Below, piece by piece: positions 35,283 to 45,380 of a stretch of DNA of 64,000 nucleotides. The notes beneath the pieces were generated by a model that made no database searches, had not been told where the DNA came from, and saw nothing but the letters and a program-made list of their open reading frames with translations. Where the stretch lies: positions 1 to 64,000 of the forward strand of contig NZ_JAGWCB010000008.1 of the NCBI RefSeq assembly GCF_020387415.1, written 5' to 3'. The number at the start of each line of letters is the position of its first letter. Positions within the stretch are counted from its first letter, which is position 1. The position numbers were made by a program, and so were the translations under genes. Origin of the DNA: Ideonella benzenivorans (GTDB lineage: Bacteria > Pseudomonadota > Gammaproteobacteria > Burkholderiales > Burkholderiaceae_C).

Positions 35283-36034
35283 GAACAGAGGGTGGATGGC
35301 GTTTCTGCGCCGGAGCCGAGGCGGCAGAAACCAGGGGGAAAGTGGGCGGCCACGCGCTGGAACAGGTCCTCATCCAGGCGGCCCAGGTGCACGTGGCGCA
35401 CGCGCGAGTGCACGCCGTCCGGGCCGTGCGCCATGTCGGTCGCCAGCAGGGTCTTGACACGCAGACCGGTGCGCTCGTGCAGCCGGCGCCGCCCGTCGTT
35501 TTCCAGCTTCTCGCCGATGGTGAACAGCTCCACCACCTCGCCGCCGGCCTGCCGGATGGCCTGCACCAGCGCCACCAGGGTGCCGCCGGTGCTGATCAGG
35601 TCGTCCACCAGCAGCACCTGGTCGCCCGGGCGCACGCCGTTCAGGAAGATCTGTGTGCTGCCTTCGGCGATGTACTCGTTGGCCAAGGGCACGGAGATTT
35701 CGCCCGGCGCGCCGGAAGGCGTCCAGCGCGCCAGCGTGCGGGGCAGGCGGTATTGGCGCAGCAGGTCGGCGATGATCATCGCGCCGCGGTCTTCCTCTCC
35801 GACCCCCAGCGTGGGGGCGGGCGAGGGGGCGATGTGCAGCCGGGCCAGCAGACACACCGCCTCGGAGAGCGCATGCGACAGCGGCGGGATGTTGTCGGTG
35901 ATGGCGGTCGGGAAGAACTCGAAGCGCTTGCCGCCCATGCCGGTCACCGTGTGGGTGCGGCGCTGGTCGAAGTCCTTCACCAGCAGGGTGATGGCCTCAA
36001 CCAGCTCGCCCATGTCCTGGGGCAGGGACAGCAT
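35279..36034 (-). CDS. Phosphoribosyltransferase (adenine PRT-like)
   Basis: The 251-residue protein has VLLVDDLISTGGTLVALVQA (about 145-164), the PRPP loop. It is longer than Apt (about 180), with an amino-terminal extension and a poorly conserved carboxy-terminal tail. It is transcribed with, and overlaps, the second PRT gene. Two different PRTs in tandem may serve different bases; the pairing is unusual. Confidence 0.8.
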   Translation of the reverse strand: MLSLPQDMGELVEAITLLVKDFDQRRTHTVTGMGGKRFEFFPTAITDNIPPLSHALSEAVCLLARLHIAPSPAPTLGVGEEDRGAMIIADLLRQYRLPRTLARWTPSGAPGEISVPLANEYIAEGSTQIFLNGVRPGDQVLLVDDLISTGGTLVALVQAIRQAGGEVVELFTIGEKLENDGRRRLHERTGLRVKTLLATDMAHGPDGVHSRVRHVHLGRLDEDLFQRVAAHFPPGFCRLGSGAETPSTLCS

Positions 36035-36037
36035 GCC

Positions 36038-37135
36038 TCAGTGCGGCAGCGAGCCGACCACGCCCTGGACCAGCCAGTTCATCTTCAGCTTGTCGGCGTC
36101 GGGCAGTTCCTTGCCGGCGGCCACACGGGCGGTGCCGGCCTGGTCCAGCAGCGGGCCGGCGAACACTGGGCGCTTGCCGGAGGCGATGTCCTTGGCGCGC
36201 AACTCGACCAGCTTGCGCACGTCAGCGGGCAGCTTGGGGCTGTAGTGGTCGTAATGGATGGCGCCATCCTTCAGGCCCAGCCAGACGTTGCCGGGCTTCC
36301 AGCGCTTGGCCAGCACGTCGGCCACCACCTTGTTGTAGTGCACGCTCCAGTCCAGGCGCGAGGCGGCTAACTGCGCATCGCCACCCCACTGGGACATGTC
36401 GGTGTCCCAGCCGAAACCGAAGGCGCCGGCCTCTTTGGCCGCCTGCAGCGGCGCGGCCGAGTCGGTGTTCTGCATCAGCACGTCCACGCCCTGGTTGAGC
36501 AGGGTCTTGGCGGCCTCGCGCTCCTTGGGCGGGTCGTACCAGGTGTTGACCCAGACGACGCGGGTCTCCACTTTGGGGTTCACGGCGCGGGCGCACAGCG
36601 TGAAGGCGTTGAGGTTGCGCACGATCTCCGGGATCGGGAAGGGCGCGACCACGCCCAGCACGTTCTTGCGCGTCATCTTGCCGGCCACGGTGCCGTTCAG
36701 GCAGGCCCCTTCGTAGGTGCGGATGTCGTAGATGCCCAGGTTGGGACCGGTCTTGTAGCCGGTGGCGTGTTCAAAGGCCACGCCCGGGTAGTCCGGCGCG
36801 GCCTTGGCCATGCCGTTCATGAAGCCGAAGGCGCCACCGAAGATCACCTTGGCCCCCTGACCGGCCAGGTCGCGCACCACGCGCTCGGCATCGCTCTCGG
36901 CCACGTTCTCGACGAAGATCGTCTGCACCTGGTTGCCGAACTTCTTCTGCACCTCCTGGCGGGCCAGTTCGTGGGCATAGGACCAGCCGGCGCCACTGGC
37001 CGGGCCGACGTAGAGGAAGCCCACCTTCAGCGGATCGGCCGCCACAGCGGAACCGACCGCCGTCAGCAGGGCTGCAGCCCAGGCGCTGCGGCGCAGCAAG
37101 GTGGTGCGAGAGGAGGACACAGCAGGACGTTGCAT
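36038..37135 (-). CDS. BMP-family (PnrA-like) nucleoside-binding protein of an ABC importer
   Basis: The protein has 365 residues. An amino-terminal positively charged segment and a hydrophobic signal (TLLRRSAWAAALLTAVGSAV AA, about 13-34) precede the mature protein, which begins ADPLKVGFLYVGPASGAGWS. The BMP fold segments NTDSAAPLQAAKEAGAFGFG (near 230) and GAFGFMNGMAKAAPDYPGV (near 120) are present. No lipobox cysteine, so periplasmic. PnrA-like proteins bind purine nucleosides. No ATPase or permease of the importer is next to it; they may lie elsewhere. ATG 37135 fits the signal peptide start. Confidence 0.8.
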   Translation of the reverse strand: MQRPAVSSSRTTLLRRSAWAAALLTAVGSAVAADPLKVGFLYVGPASGAGWSYAHELARQEVQKKFGNQVQTIFVENVAESDAERVVRDLAGQGAKVIFGGAFGFMNGMAKAAPDYPGVAFEHATGYKTGPNLGIYDIRTYEGACLNGTVAGKMTRKNVLGVVAPFPIPEIVRNLNAFTLCARAVNPKVETRVVWVNTWYDPPKEREAAKTLLNQGVDVLMQNTDSAAPLQAAKEAGAFGFGWDTDMSQWGGDAQLAASRLDWSVHYNKVVADVLAKRWKPGNVWLGLKDGAIHYDHYSPKLPADVRKLVELRAKDIASGKRPVFAGPLLDQAGTARVAAGKELPDADKLKMNWLVQGVVGSLPH

Positions 37136-37244
37136 GGGGCGCGATGGGCCAGAGGCCGTGAACGAGGGAATGCCTGCAGCGTAGGCCCATCGCGGCGGCC
37201 CCACCATCACACCTTGGTATAGGGTGGTGTGAATCCGGTTGCCC

Positions 37245-37907
37245 TCAGCGGCTTGGATGCACGGTGGCGGTGCCACTCTGCACCGCATCCAGGCGGGTGA
37301 TGCAGCGCACCAGCCCGGCCAGGCTGTCCTGGCCCATCTTGCGCATCACCTGGGCGCGGTGCAGTTTCACGGTCACCTCGCTCAGGCCCAGCTCGGCGGC
37401 AATCTGCTTGTTCAGCCGGCCGGCGACGATCAACTGAAGCACCTCGTGTTCGCGCGGGGTCAGCGTGGCCCGGCGCTGCCGGGTGTCGGCCAGCTCCCGC
37501 CGCAGGCCTTGTTGCTGGCGGTCGCGCGCCAGGGCTTCCTCGATGGCGCGCAGCAGGTCGGCTTCCCGGTAGGGCTTGATGAGGAACTCCACCGCGCCGG
37601 CCTTCATGGCCTGCACGCTCATCGGGATGTCGCCGTGGCCGGTCACCAGGATGGCCGGTGGCAGTTCGACATGGCCGGTCCGGGCGGAGGCGCGCAGCAG
37701 GTCCAGCCCATTGATCCCGGGCAGGCGCACATCCAGCACCAGGCAGGCGGGGCCAGGATCGGCTGCCTTGGCGGCGCTGGCCAGGAAGGATTCGACACTG
37801 TCGTGGCAGCAGACCTGCAGGTCCAGCGAGCGCAGCAGGCTGTCCAGGGCGGTGCGGATGGCAGCGTCGTCGTCCACGACATGGACGGTGCCGGAAAGGG
37901 CGGGCAT
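37245..37907 (-). CDS. FixJ-family response regulator
   Basis: The 220-residue protein has a receiver domain (HVVDDDAAIRTAL at the start; phospho-acceptor D59 in CLVLDVRLPG; Lys in FLIKPY) and a LuxR-type helix-turn-helix (LTPREHEVLQLIVAGRLNKQ and then IAAELGLSEVTVKLHR). It is coupled to the adjacent kinase (3 bp gap) and likely activates an undetermined promoter. Confidence 0.88.
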   Translation of the reverse strand: MPALSGTVHVVDDDAAIRTALDSLLRSLDLQVCCHDSVESFLASAAKAADPGPACLVLDVRLPGINGLDLLRASARTGHVELPPAILVTGHGDIPMSVQAMKAGAVEFLIKPYREADLLRAIEEALARDRQQQGLRRELADTRQRRATLTPREHEVLQLIVAGRLNKQIAAELGLSEVTVKLHRAQVMRKMGQDSLAGLVRCITRLDAVQSGTATVHPSR

Positions 37908-37910
37908 CGG

Positions 37911-39665
37911 TCAGGACTCCTGGAGGGGCAGCACGACCCGGGCCAGGGCGCCGCCTGCGGGGCCATCATCCAGGTGGATCTGACCCCCATGGGCTTCCAC
38001 CAGTGTGCGTGCAATGGACAGACCAAAGCCCAGGCCGTCGGGCTTGCTGCTGTGGAAGGGTTCGAACAGATGCGGGCGCTGGCTGGGCGCGATGCCCGGC
38101 CCGCTGTCCTGCACGCTGATCTGCAGCGCGGGCACCGGCCCTGTCTGCCGCGCCAGGCTGAGCCGGACCTCCCGGGGCCGGCCGGCGGGCAGATCGCGCA
38201 CCGCGTCCAGCGCATTGACCAACAGGTTCAGCAGCACCTGCTGGAGCTGGACGCGGTCCGCCAGCACCTCGGGCAGCGGCGCCAGCAGGCACAGCCGCAG
38301 CCGGGTGTGCTGGCGTCGGGCCCGCGCGGCCACCAGGGCCAGGCAATCCCAGGCCAGGGGGGCTGAGGCCACCGGTGCCCGCACGGCCGGGGCGCGCTGC
38401 AACAGGCCGCGGATGCGGGCCACCACCTGGCCGGCGTGCTCGCCGCTGCGGACGATGCGCTGGGCGGCCGCCCGGGCTTCGGTCAGCTTGGCCGTCGCAC
38501 CTTCCCGGCCATCAAGCCCGCTGAGCCAGCGCAGGCAGGCATTGGCATCCAGCACCATGGCGGTGAGGGGCTGGTTCACCTCGTGGGCGATGGAGGTCGC
38601 CAGCTCGCCCAGCGTGGTCAGCCGGGTCAGGCGCGCCAGCTCGGCCTGGGCCAGTTCGGCCTCTTGTTCCAGGGCCTGGGCGTCGTTCCAGCCCAGGCCG
38701 ATCTGGGCCGCGACCAGGGCCAGGAAGGCGCGGTAGTCGGCATCCAGGCGCTTGTGCGGATTCAGACCGATCAACAGACCCGCGCTGCGCCGGCCCAGAC
38801 GTCCGACCGGCACGGGCTGGGCCACCAGCTGCTCGACCGGACGCGTCCAGTGCGGGGTCGGCCAGACCCCGAGGGGCGCGGCGGTGGCTGCGGCGGCGGG
38901 CTCGCCCGTGTCGAGGGCCCGCCGGAGCAAGGAGGCGAGTTCGTGATCCAGCGCGTCCAGGCCCAAGGGGGAGGGCCAGGGGGCGTCCGCCGGGCTGGCG
39001 GTCTGCAACTGCCAGCTGGCGCCGTCGTCCTCGGACAGGTAGAGCGCGGCCAGCGGCAGGTCCTCGGGGTGGCGGGCCAGGCAGGCGGCCAATGCCGCCA
39101 GGAACTGGGTGCGGGTGCGGGTGGCCCGGGTGCTGGCGGCCAGGTCGGCCAGCGTGGCCAGCCGGCGCTCGTTGATGACCCGGCTGGTGGCGTCGTAGAT
39201 GGGGCAGATCACGCCCTGGACCTGCCCCTGCGCATCCAGCAGCGGGCTGTAGGAGAAGAACTCGTGGATCTCCTCGGTGTAGTCGAGCCGGCGGTAGAGC
39301 AGCTGCTGGTTGCTGCGGCTGACCGCCCGGCCGTTGCGCTGGACCGCCTGCAGCAGCGGATGCAGCGTCGGCATCACGTCCGGTTGCACCTGGGCCAGCG
39401 GGCGGCCCAGGTCCTGGGGATGCTGGCCCTCGAAGAAATGACGCGCGGCGTCGTTCCAGAAGGTGTGCAGCGCCTCGCCCCAGTAGACGATGTGCGGAAA
39501 GTCCGAGTGCAGCGTGATCCGCAGGGTGTCGTGCAGCGCCTGGGGCCAGCCGGCCGGCGGCCCCAGGGCGGTCGTGTCGGCCCGGCCTGAACGCAGATGA
39601 CGGCCCACCTCACCGCCGTCTTCCAGGTAGCGCAGGGTGTCGTCGACGGCGGGGAGGGGGTTCAC
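37911..39665 (-). CDS. PAS-GAF sensor histidine kinase
   Basis: The 584-residue soluble kinase has no membrane span. It has a PAS-like segment (about 35-160), a GAF-like domain (about 170-335), then a dimerisation domain with the phospho-acceptor in TSIAHEVNQPLTAM (His at about 360), and an ATPase domain with N (LLNLLVNALDAV), G1 (DSGPGIAP) and G2 (GLGFGLSIAR) boxes. It is paired with the FixJ-like regulator encoded 3 bp downstream. The stimulus is unknown; the GAF domain may bind a small ligand. Confidence 0.85.
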   Translation of the reverse strand: MNPLPAVDDTLRYLEDGGEVGRHLRSGRADTTALGPPAGWPQALHDTLRITLHSDFPHIVYWGEALHTFWNDAARHFFEGQHPQDLGRPLAQVQPDVMPTLHPLLQAVQRNGRAVSRSNQQLLYRRLDYTEEIHEFFSYSPLLDAQGQVQGVICPIYDATSRVINERRLATLADLAASTRATRTRTQFLAALAACLARHPEDLPLAALYLSEDDGASWQLQTASPADAPWPSPLGLDALDHELASLLRRALDTGEPAAAATAAPLGVWPTPHWTRPVEQLVAQPVPVGRLGRRSAGLLIGLNPHKRLDADYRAFLALVAAQIGLGWNDAQALEQEAELAQAELARLTRLTTLGELATSIAHEVNQPLTAMVLDANACLRWLSGLDGREGATAKLTEARAAAQRIVRSGEHAGQVVARIRGLLQRAPAVRAPVASAPLAWDCLALVAARARRQHTRLRLCLLAPLPEVLADRVQLQQVLLNLLVNALDAVRDLPAGRPREVRLSLARQTGPVPALQISVQDSGPGIAPSQRPHLFEPFHSSKPDGLGFGLSIARTLVEAHGGQIHLDDGPAGGALARVVLPLQES

Positions 39666-39681
39666 GGCGCGGGAACTCGCC

Positions 39682-40659
39682 TCACATCAGCAGGTGCTCA
39701 CCCGCGTTCTCGCCGCCCAGGATCACGTAGTTGACCCGCCGCAGGTCGGTCAGCTGCTTGCCACCGGCGTAGCTGATCGAGCTTTGCAGGTCCTCCTGCA
39801 TTTCGCGCAGCGTGTCGGCCAGCTTGCCCTTGACCGGTTCCAGGATGCGTTTGCCCTCGACGTGCTTGTACTCGCCCTTGTTGAAGTCCGAGGCCGAGCC
39901 GTAGTACTCCTTGAACAGCTTGCCGTCGACCTCCACCGTCTGGCCCGGCGACTCCTCGTGGCCGGCGAACAGCGAGCCCACCATCACCATCGCGGCGCCG
40001 AAGCGCACGCTCTTGGCGATGTCGCCATGGTGGCGGATGCCGCCGTCGGCAATGATGGGCTTGGTGGCCACGCGGGCGCACCACTTCAGCGCCGAGAGCT
40101 GCCAGCCGCCGGTGCCGAAGCCAGTCTTGAGGCGCGTGATGCAGACCTTGCCCGGACCGATGCCCACCTTGGTCGCGTCGGCGCCCCAGTTCTCCAGGTC
40201 GATCACCGCCTCGGGCGTGCCCACGTTGCCGGCGATCACGAAGCTGTTGGGCAGCTTCTCCTTGATGTACTCGATCATCCGGTGCACGCTGTCGGCGTGG
40301 CCGTGGGCGATGTCGATGGTGATGTAGTCGGCCCCGACGCCGTCGGCCGCCAGCCGGTCGATGACCTCACGGTCGGCCGGCTTCACGCCCGAGCTGATCG
40401 ACACATAGTGCCCCGCCTTGCGCATGTGGCGGGCGAAGGCCACGTTGTCCAGGTCGAAACGGTGCATCACGTAGAAGTAGCCGTTGGCGGCCAGCCAGGC
40501 GGCGATGCGCTCGTCCAGCACCGTCTTCATGTTGGCCGGCACCACGGGCAGCTTGAAGCGGCGCCCGCCGAACGTCATGCCGGTGTCGCATTCCGAACGG
40601 CTTTCCACGCGGCACTTGCGCGGCAGCAGCAGGACGTTGTCGTAGTCAAAGATATCCAT
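39682..40659 (-). CDS. guaC: GMP reductase
   Basis: The 325-residue IMPDH-family enzyme has the catalytic cysteine in [11 protein letters not shown] (C173), the substrate loop [14 protein letters not shown], and the flap arginine region near the carboxy terminus (SYAGG). It lacks CBS domains, which distinguishes GuaC from IMP dehydrogenase. It converts GMP to IMP with NADPH for purine interconversion, matching the salvage theme of this region. It is divergent from uvrD across a 205-bp gap that holds no gene. Confidence 0.93.
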   Translation of the reverse strand: MDIFDYDNVLLLPRKCRVESRSECDTGMTFGGRRFKLPVVPANMKTVLDERIAAWLAANGYFYVMHRFDLDNVAFARHMRKAGHYVSISSGVKPADREVIDRLAADGVGADYITIDIAHGHADSVHRMIEYIKEKLPNSFVIAGNVGTPEAVIDLENWGADATKVGIGPGKVCITRLKTGFGTGGWQLSALKWCARVATKPIIADGGIRHHGDIAKSVRFGAAMVMVGSLFAGHEESPGQTVEVDGKLFKEYYGSASDFNKGEYKHVEGKRILEPVKGKLADTLREMQEDLQSSISYAGGKQLTDLRRVNYVILGGENAGEHLLM

Positions 40660-40864
40660 CTCGAAGCTCCAGGGTGATGACCAGCGCGTTGATCGCAGTG
40701 CGCCGGGAGGGGCTGCGAGCGCTTGACCTGGGGTTCCGGTGGTGTCACGAGGGCCGCTTTGCCAGATTTGGCCAGGGACGGTGCAGACACAAAAAACCGG
40801 ACGCCAGAATTTGGGCCCGGTGACTGATTCTACGGTAGCCGGGGGGGCTCCCTACAATGTGTCG

Positions 40865-43282
40865 ATGCAATTCCCGCAAGACGCGGAGGCCGGGCACGAT
40901 CCGTCCCTGGTGGACGTGAGCGCGCTGCTGCGTGGCCTCAACCCTGAACAACTGGCGGCCGTGACCCTGCCGGCCGAGCCTGCCCTGATCCTGGCCGGCG
41001 CCGGCTCGGGCAAGACGCGCGTGCTGACCACCCGCATCGCCTGGCTGCTGCAGACCGGGCAGGTCTCGCCCGGCGGCGTGATGGCGGTGACCTTCACCAA
41101 CAAGGCGGCCAAGGAGATGCTGACCCGCCTGGGGGCGATGCTGCCGGTCAACGTGCGCGGCATGTGGATCGGCACCTTCCATGGCCTGTGCAACCGTTTT
41201 CTGCGGGCGCATTGGAAGCAGGCAGGCCTGTCGCAGACCTTCCAGATCCTCGACAGCGGCGACAGCCTGTCGGCCGTCAAGCGCGTCATCAAGGCCATGA
41301 ACCTGGACGAAGAGCGCTTCGTGCCCAAGCAGGTGGCCTGGTTCATCGCCAGCAGCAAGGAAGATGGCCTGCGCCCGAAGGACGTGCCGGTGCACGATGG
41401 CCAGACGCAGAAGATGGCCGAGGTCTACCAAGCCTACCAGGACCAGTGCGAGCGCGAGGGCGTGGTCGACTTTGCCGAACTGCTGCTGCGCACCTACGAG
41501 CTGATGCGCGACGACCCGCTGCTGCGCGAGCACTACCAGCGGCGCTTCCGTCACATCCTGGTCGACGAGTTCCAGGACACCAACCGGCTGCAGTACCTGT
41601 GGCTGAAGATGTTTGCCGGCCCGCACACCGCGGTGCTGGCCGTGGGCGACGACGACCAGAGCATCTATGCCTTCCGCGGCGCCCAGGTCGGCAACATGAG
41701 CGACTTCGAGCGCGAGTTCCGCGTCAAGAAGGTCATCAAGCTGGAGCGCAACTACCGCAGCTACGGCAACATTCTGGACGCCGCCAATGCGCTGATCGCC
41801 CACAACAGCCACCGCCTGGGCAAGAACCTGCGCACCGAGGCCGGGCCGGGCGAGCCGGTGCGGGTGCAGGAGAACGCCAGCGACTTCAACGAGGCCCAGT
41901 GGGTGCTCGAAGAAGCCCAGCAGCTGCACCGCGGCGGCATGGCGCGCCATGAGATCGCCATCCTCTACCGCAGCAACGCCCAGTCGCGGGTGATCGAATC
42001 GGCGCTGTTCAACGCCGGCGTGCCGTACCGCGTCTATGGCGGCATGCGCTTCTTCGAGCGGGCGGAAATCAAGCATGCGCTGGCCTACCTGCGCCTGATC
42101 GAAAACTGCCACGACGACACCAGCTACCTGCGAGTGGTGAACTTCCCGACCCGTGGCATCGGCGCCCGCACGCTGGAACAGCTGCAGGACGCGGCCCGCC
42201 AGACCGGCCGCAGCCTGTGGCAGAGCGTGGGCGCGGTGGGCGGCAAGGGCGGCGCCAACCTGGCCGGCTTCAATGCGCTGATCGATGGCATGCGCAACGA
42301 GACCCAGGGCCTGACGCTGCGCGAGATCATTGAGCACATGCTGGAGCGTTCCGGCCTGGTGGACTTCTACCGCACCGAGAAGGAAGGCGCCGACCGCATC
42401 GAGAACCTGCAGGAACTGGTGACCGCGGCCGAAGCCTTCGTCACCCAGGAGGGCTTTGGCAAGGACGCGGTGGCGCTGCCAGTGGACGAGCTCGGGCCGG
42501 GCCGCATGGCCGCGCCGCGCTCGCCCGATGTGCCCGAAGCGCCAGCCCCGGTGGACCTGACGCCCGACGCGGAGACCGGCGAGATCATGAGCCCGCTGGC
42601 CGCTTTCCTGACCCATGCGGCGCTGGAGGCAGGCGACAACCAGGCCCAGGCCGGGCAGGACGCCATCCAGCTGATGACGGTGCACTCTGCCAAGGGGCTG
42701 GAGTTCGATGCTGTCTTCATCACCGGTCTGGAAGAGGGGTTGTTCCCGCACGAGAACGCGCTGTCCGACGCCAACGGCCTGGAAGAGGAGCGGCGCCTGA
42801 TGTATGTGGCCATCACCCGGGCGCGCCAGCGGCTCTACCTCAGCTTCAGCCAGACCCGCATGCTGCATGGCCAGACCCGTTACAACGTGAAAAGCCGCTT
42901 CCTGGATGAGTTGCCGGAAAGCGCCCTGAAATGGCTCACACCGCGCACCCAGGGCTTTGGCTCGGGTTTTGCAAGGGACTACCAGGCCGCCTGGCAGCGC
43001 GGCAGCGGTCTGGGCTCGATGGTGGGGGCGGGGCGGCGCAACGCCGGCTGGCAGCCTCCCCCCGCCGAGCCCCCGGTGCCCACGGCCATGAAGGCGGCCG
43101 CGGCCAAGGCCGCCGGGCATGGCCTGCGGGTGGGCCAGTCGGTGTTCCATGCAAAATTTGGTGAGGGAGTGGTGGTGACCTTGGAAGGATCGGGCCCCGA
43201 TGCGCGGGCCCAGGTGAACTTCGGGCGACACGGGGCCAAGTGGCTGGCGCTGTCGATCGCCAAGCTGACGCCGATCGACTGA
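40865..43282 (+). CDS. uvrD: UvrD-type DNA helicase
   Basis: The protein of 805 residues is a superfamily-1A 3'-5' helicase. It has Walker A AGAGSGKT (44-51), motif II ILVDEFQDTN (about 231), motif III GDDDQSIYAFRGA (about 260), motif VI VAITRARQRLYLSFS near 650, and a carboxy-terminal UvrD-type Tudor-like tail (VFHAKFGEGVVVTLEG). It acts in mismatch and nucleotide excision repair. TACAAT ends 6 nt before the ATG with no Shine-Dalgarno sequence. Confidence 0.93.
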   Translation: MQFPQDAEAGHDPSLVDVSALLRGLNPEQLAAVTLPAEPALILAGAGSGKTRVLTTRIAWLLQTGQVSPGGVMAVTFTNKAAKEMLTRLGAMLPVNVRGMWIGTFHGLCNRFLRAHWKQAGLSQTFQILDSGDSLSAVKRVIKAMNLDEERFVPKQVAWFIASSKEDGLRPKDVPVHDGQTQKMAEVYQAYQDQCEREGVVDFAELLLRTYELMRDDPLLREHYQRRFRHILVDEFQDTNRLQYLWLKMFAGPHTAVLAVGDDDQSIYAFRGAQVGNMSDFEREFRVKKVIKLERNYRSYGNILDAANALIAHNSHRLGKNLRTEAGPGEPVRVQENASDFNEAQWVLEEAQQLHRGGMARHEIAILYRSNAQSRVIESALFNAGVPYRVYGGMRFFERAEIKHALAYLRLIENCHDDTSYLRVVNFPTRGIGARTLEQLQDAARQTGRSLWQSVGAVGGKGGANLAGFNALIDGMRNETQGLTLREIIEHMLERSGLVDFYRTEKEGADRIENLQELVTAAEAFVTQEGFGKDAVALPVDELGPGRMAAPRSPDVPEAPAPVDLTPDAETGEIMSPLAAFLTHAALEAGDNQAQAGQDAIQLMTVHSAKGLEFDAVFITGLEEGLFPHENALSDANGLEEERRLMYVAITRARQRLYLSFSQTRMLHGQTRYNVKSRFLDELPESALKWLTPRTQGFGSGFARDYQAAWQRGSGLGSMVGAGRRNAGWQPPPAEPPVPTAMKAAAAKAAGHGLRVGQSVFHAKFGEGVVVTLEGSGPDARAQVNFGRHGAKWLALSIAKLTPID

Positions 43283-43313
43283 GCTCGGGCGGCCAGCGCG
43301 TGGAACCCGGTCT

Positions 43314-45380
43314 GTGGCCACCGTGAATCACCGTCTGTCGCTGCACGATGGTGGTGCATGCCGCGCCTGGCCACGGAAGGGGCTGGGGCTGGCCTGCCTG
43401 CTTCTTGTGCCTGCGTTCACGCCGGCGGCCGCGGTGGAGCCGGTGCTGCGCGAGGGCGACGAACTGGCCCGGCTGGAGTACGAGGCCCGGGCGAAGCCGG
43501 AAGAGGCGGTGGCCACACTGGAACAGTGGATGGCCCGCCAACCCGACGACAGCGCCAGGCGTCTGGAGGCCCTGCGGCTGTTGGGTGGGTTGCGCATCAC
43601 CCTGGGGCAACCCGAGGCGGCCGAGGCTGTGCTGCAGCAGATCCAGGCCCTGGCCCGGGCCGGCGCGACGCCGCTGCGGCGCGATGCCAGCGTGGCGGCC
43701 GCCTGCCTGCAGGCCGATCTGATGCGCGATGGCGGCTCGCTGGCCAAGGCCGACGAGCCACTGGAAGAGGCCATGCGGCAGGTCGACGAGCAGACCGCGC
43801 TGCCGCTGCACATGTCCTGCCTGGTGATCCATGCGGCGGTCGAGGAGAACCTGGGGCATTTCGATGTGGCGGTGCGCCTGACCCAGGAGGCGCTGCGGCT
43901 GGTGGACCGCGGCCAGCCCTGGCGGCGCAGCGCGCTGCTCAACGGGCTGGCCTACACCTACTACCGGGCCGGCCAGCTGACGCGGGCCCGTCAACTCAAC
44001 GACGAGGCCAAGACGCTGGCCCAGGCCAGCGAGGACTGGGTGTCGCTGGCCGATGCGATGACCGTCGAGAGCATCCTGCTGTCGGCCGCGGGCCAGGAGG
44101 GCGCGGCCCTGCAGGCGCTGACGCAGTCGATCGAGTTTGCCCGCCGGGCCGGCGATGCCCGCAGCGAGGCGATGGGCCTGGCCAACCTCAGCGACCACTA
44201 CCTGCGCCAGGGCAACAACCACCAGGCCTTGCTGCAGTCGCAGCAGGCCCTGCCGCTGGCCCGGCGGCTGCATTCGACCGAGATCGAGCAACTGGCCAAT
44301 CTCAATGCCGGGCTGGCGCTGATCGCGATGCACCGCAAGGACGAGGGGCTGCCCCGGGTGCGCGAGGTGCTGGACCAGCAGCGCCGGGCCGACGAGGTGG
44401 CCTCGCAGGCCGAGGGCCTGGCCGATCTGGCCCACTACCTGGAAAGGGCGGGTTACCTGTCCGAGGCGTTGCAGGTCTACCGCGAGCAGCGCGCCATCGC
44501 CGAACAGGCCTTCCAGCGCAGCCAGCAACGGGCCCTGGTGGAGTTGCAGGAAAGCTTCGAGGCCGAACGGCGGCGCCACGAACGCGACCTCCTCACCGAT
44601 GACAACCAGCTCAAGGAGGAGGCGCTGCGCCAGACCGAGCTGCGCTTCAAGCTGTGGGCCCTGGTGATGGCGGGGGTGGTGATGGCGGTGCTGCTGCTGG
44701 CGCTGCTGCACCGGCGCATGCGGGCCACCCAGCAGGCGCTGTCCTCGGTCAACGAGCGGCTCAAGGTGCAGAGCGAGCAGGATCCGCTCACCGGCCTGGC
44801 CAACCGGCGCCACTTCCAGCGCCGCATGGCCCAGGGCGAGGACGCCCAGGGCACGCTCTACCTGCTGGACCTGGATCACTTCAAGCGCATCAACGACCAC
44901 CATGGCCACGCCGGCGGCGACGTGGTGCTGATCGAGGTGGCGCATCGCCTGCAGGCGGTGCTGCGCGAGGAGGATGTGGTGGTGCGCTGGGGGGGGGAGG
45001 AGTTCATGATCCTCGTGCCGGGCGAGGGGGGGGAATCCGCCGAGCTGCTGGCCCAGCGGCTTCTGACGGCCCTGGCTTCGGTGCCGGTGATCGTCGGCCC
45101 GACCCGGCTGGCCGTGACGGCATCGATCGGCTTTGCCAGCTTCCCCCTGCAACCGCAACAGCTGGAGGTGCCGTGGTCGATGGCGATCGACCTGGTGGAT
45201 GCCGCGATGTACATCGCCAAGACCCAGGGGCGGCACCGTGCGGTGGGCCTGCGCCGTCTGCCGGCCGCCGATCTGGAGGAGGTGGCGCGGCGGATGAGCG
45301 ATCTGGAGAAGGCCTGGCGACGGGGAGAGGTCGAGCTCGTCGAGATCCACGGGCCGGATGTGGTGGGGCAGACCCCATGA
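43314..45380 (+). CDS. TPR-repeat diguanylate cyclase (GGDEF), first of two
   Basis: The protein of 688 residues has a signal-anchor-like hydrophobic start (about 24-40), a periplasmic TPR-like helical array (about 55-430), a membrane span (about 447-466) and a cytoplasmic GGDEF domain with catalytic RWGGEEF at about 557-563 and an intact I-site RxxD (REED) five residues earlier. It therefore probably synthesises c-di-GMP under product inhibition. The start is GTG 43314; GTG 43323 is the alternative. Its stop overlaps the next gene's start (ATGA). Confidence 0.85.
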   Translation: MATVNHRLSLHDGGACRAWPRKGLGLACLLLVPAFTPAAAVEPVLREGDELARLEYEARAKPEEAVATLEQWMARQPDDSARRLEALRLLGGLRITLGQPEAAEAVLQQIQALARAGATPLRRDASVAAACLQADLMRDGGSLAKADEPLEEAMRQVDEQTALPLHMSCLVIHAAVEENLGHFDVAVRLTQEALRLVDRGQPWRRSALLNGLAYTYYRAGQLTRARQLNDEAKTLAQASEDWVSLADAMTVESILLSAAGQEGAALQALTQSIEFARRAGDARSEAMGLANLSDHYLRQGNNHQALLQSQQALPLARRLHSTEIEQLANLNAGLALIAMHRKDEGLPRVREVLDQQRRADEVASQAEGLADLAHYLERAGYLSEALQVYREQRAIAEQAFQRSQQRALVELQESFEAERRRHERDLLTDDNQLKEEALRQTELRFKLWALVMAGVVMAVLLLALLHRRMRATQQALSSVNERLKVQSEQDPLTGLANRRHFQRRMAQGEDAQGTLYLLDLDHFKRINDHHGHAGGDVVLIEVAHRLQAVLREEDVVVRWGGEEFMILVPGEGGESAELLAQRLLTALASVPVIVGPTRLAVTASIGFASFPLQPQQLEVPWSMAIDLVDAAMYIAKTQGRHRAVGLRRLPAADLEEVARRMSDLEKAWRRGEVELVEIHGPDVVGQTP

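Noticed and set aside
36038-36042. A missing gene between the PRT pair and the BMP protein, such as an ABC ATPase
   Set aside because: The gap is only 3 bp; the importer's ATPase and permease are not in the window.
40745-43321. An 858-codon open frame on the minus strand opposite uvrD
   Set aside because: The plus-strand helicase has all its conserved motifs; the antisense product is repetitive and has no recognisable fold.
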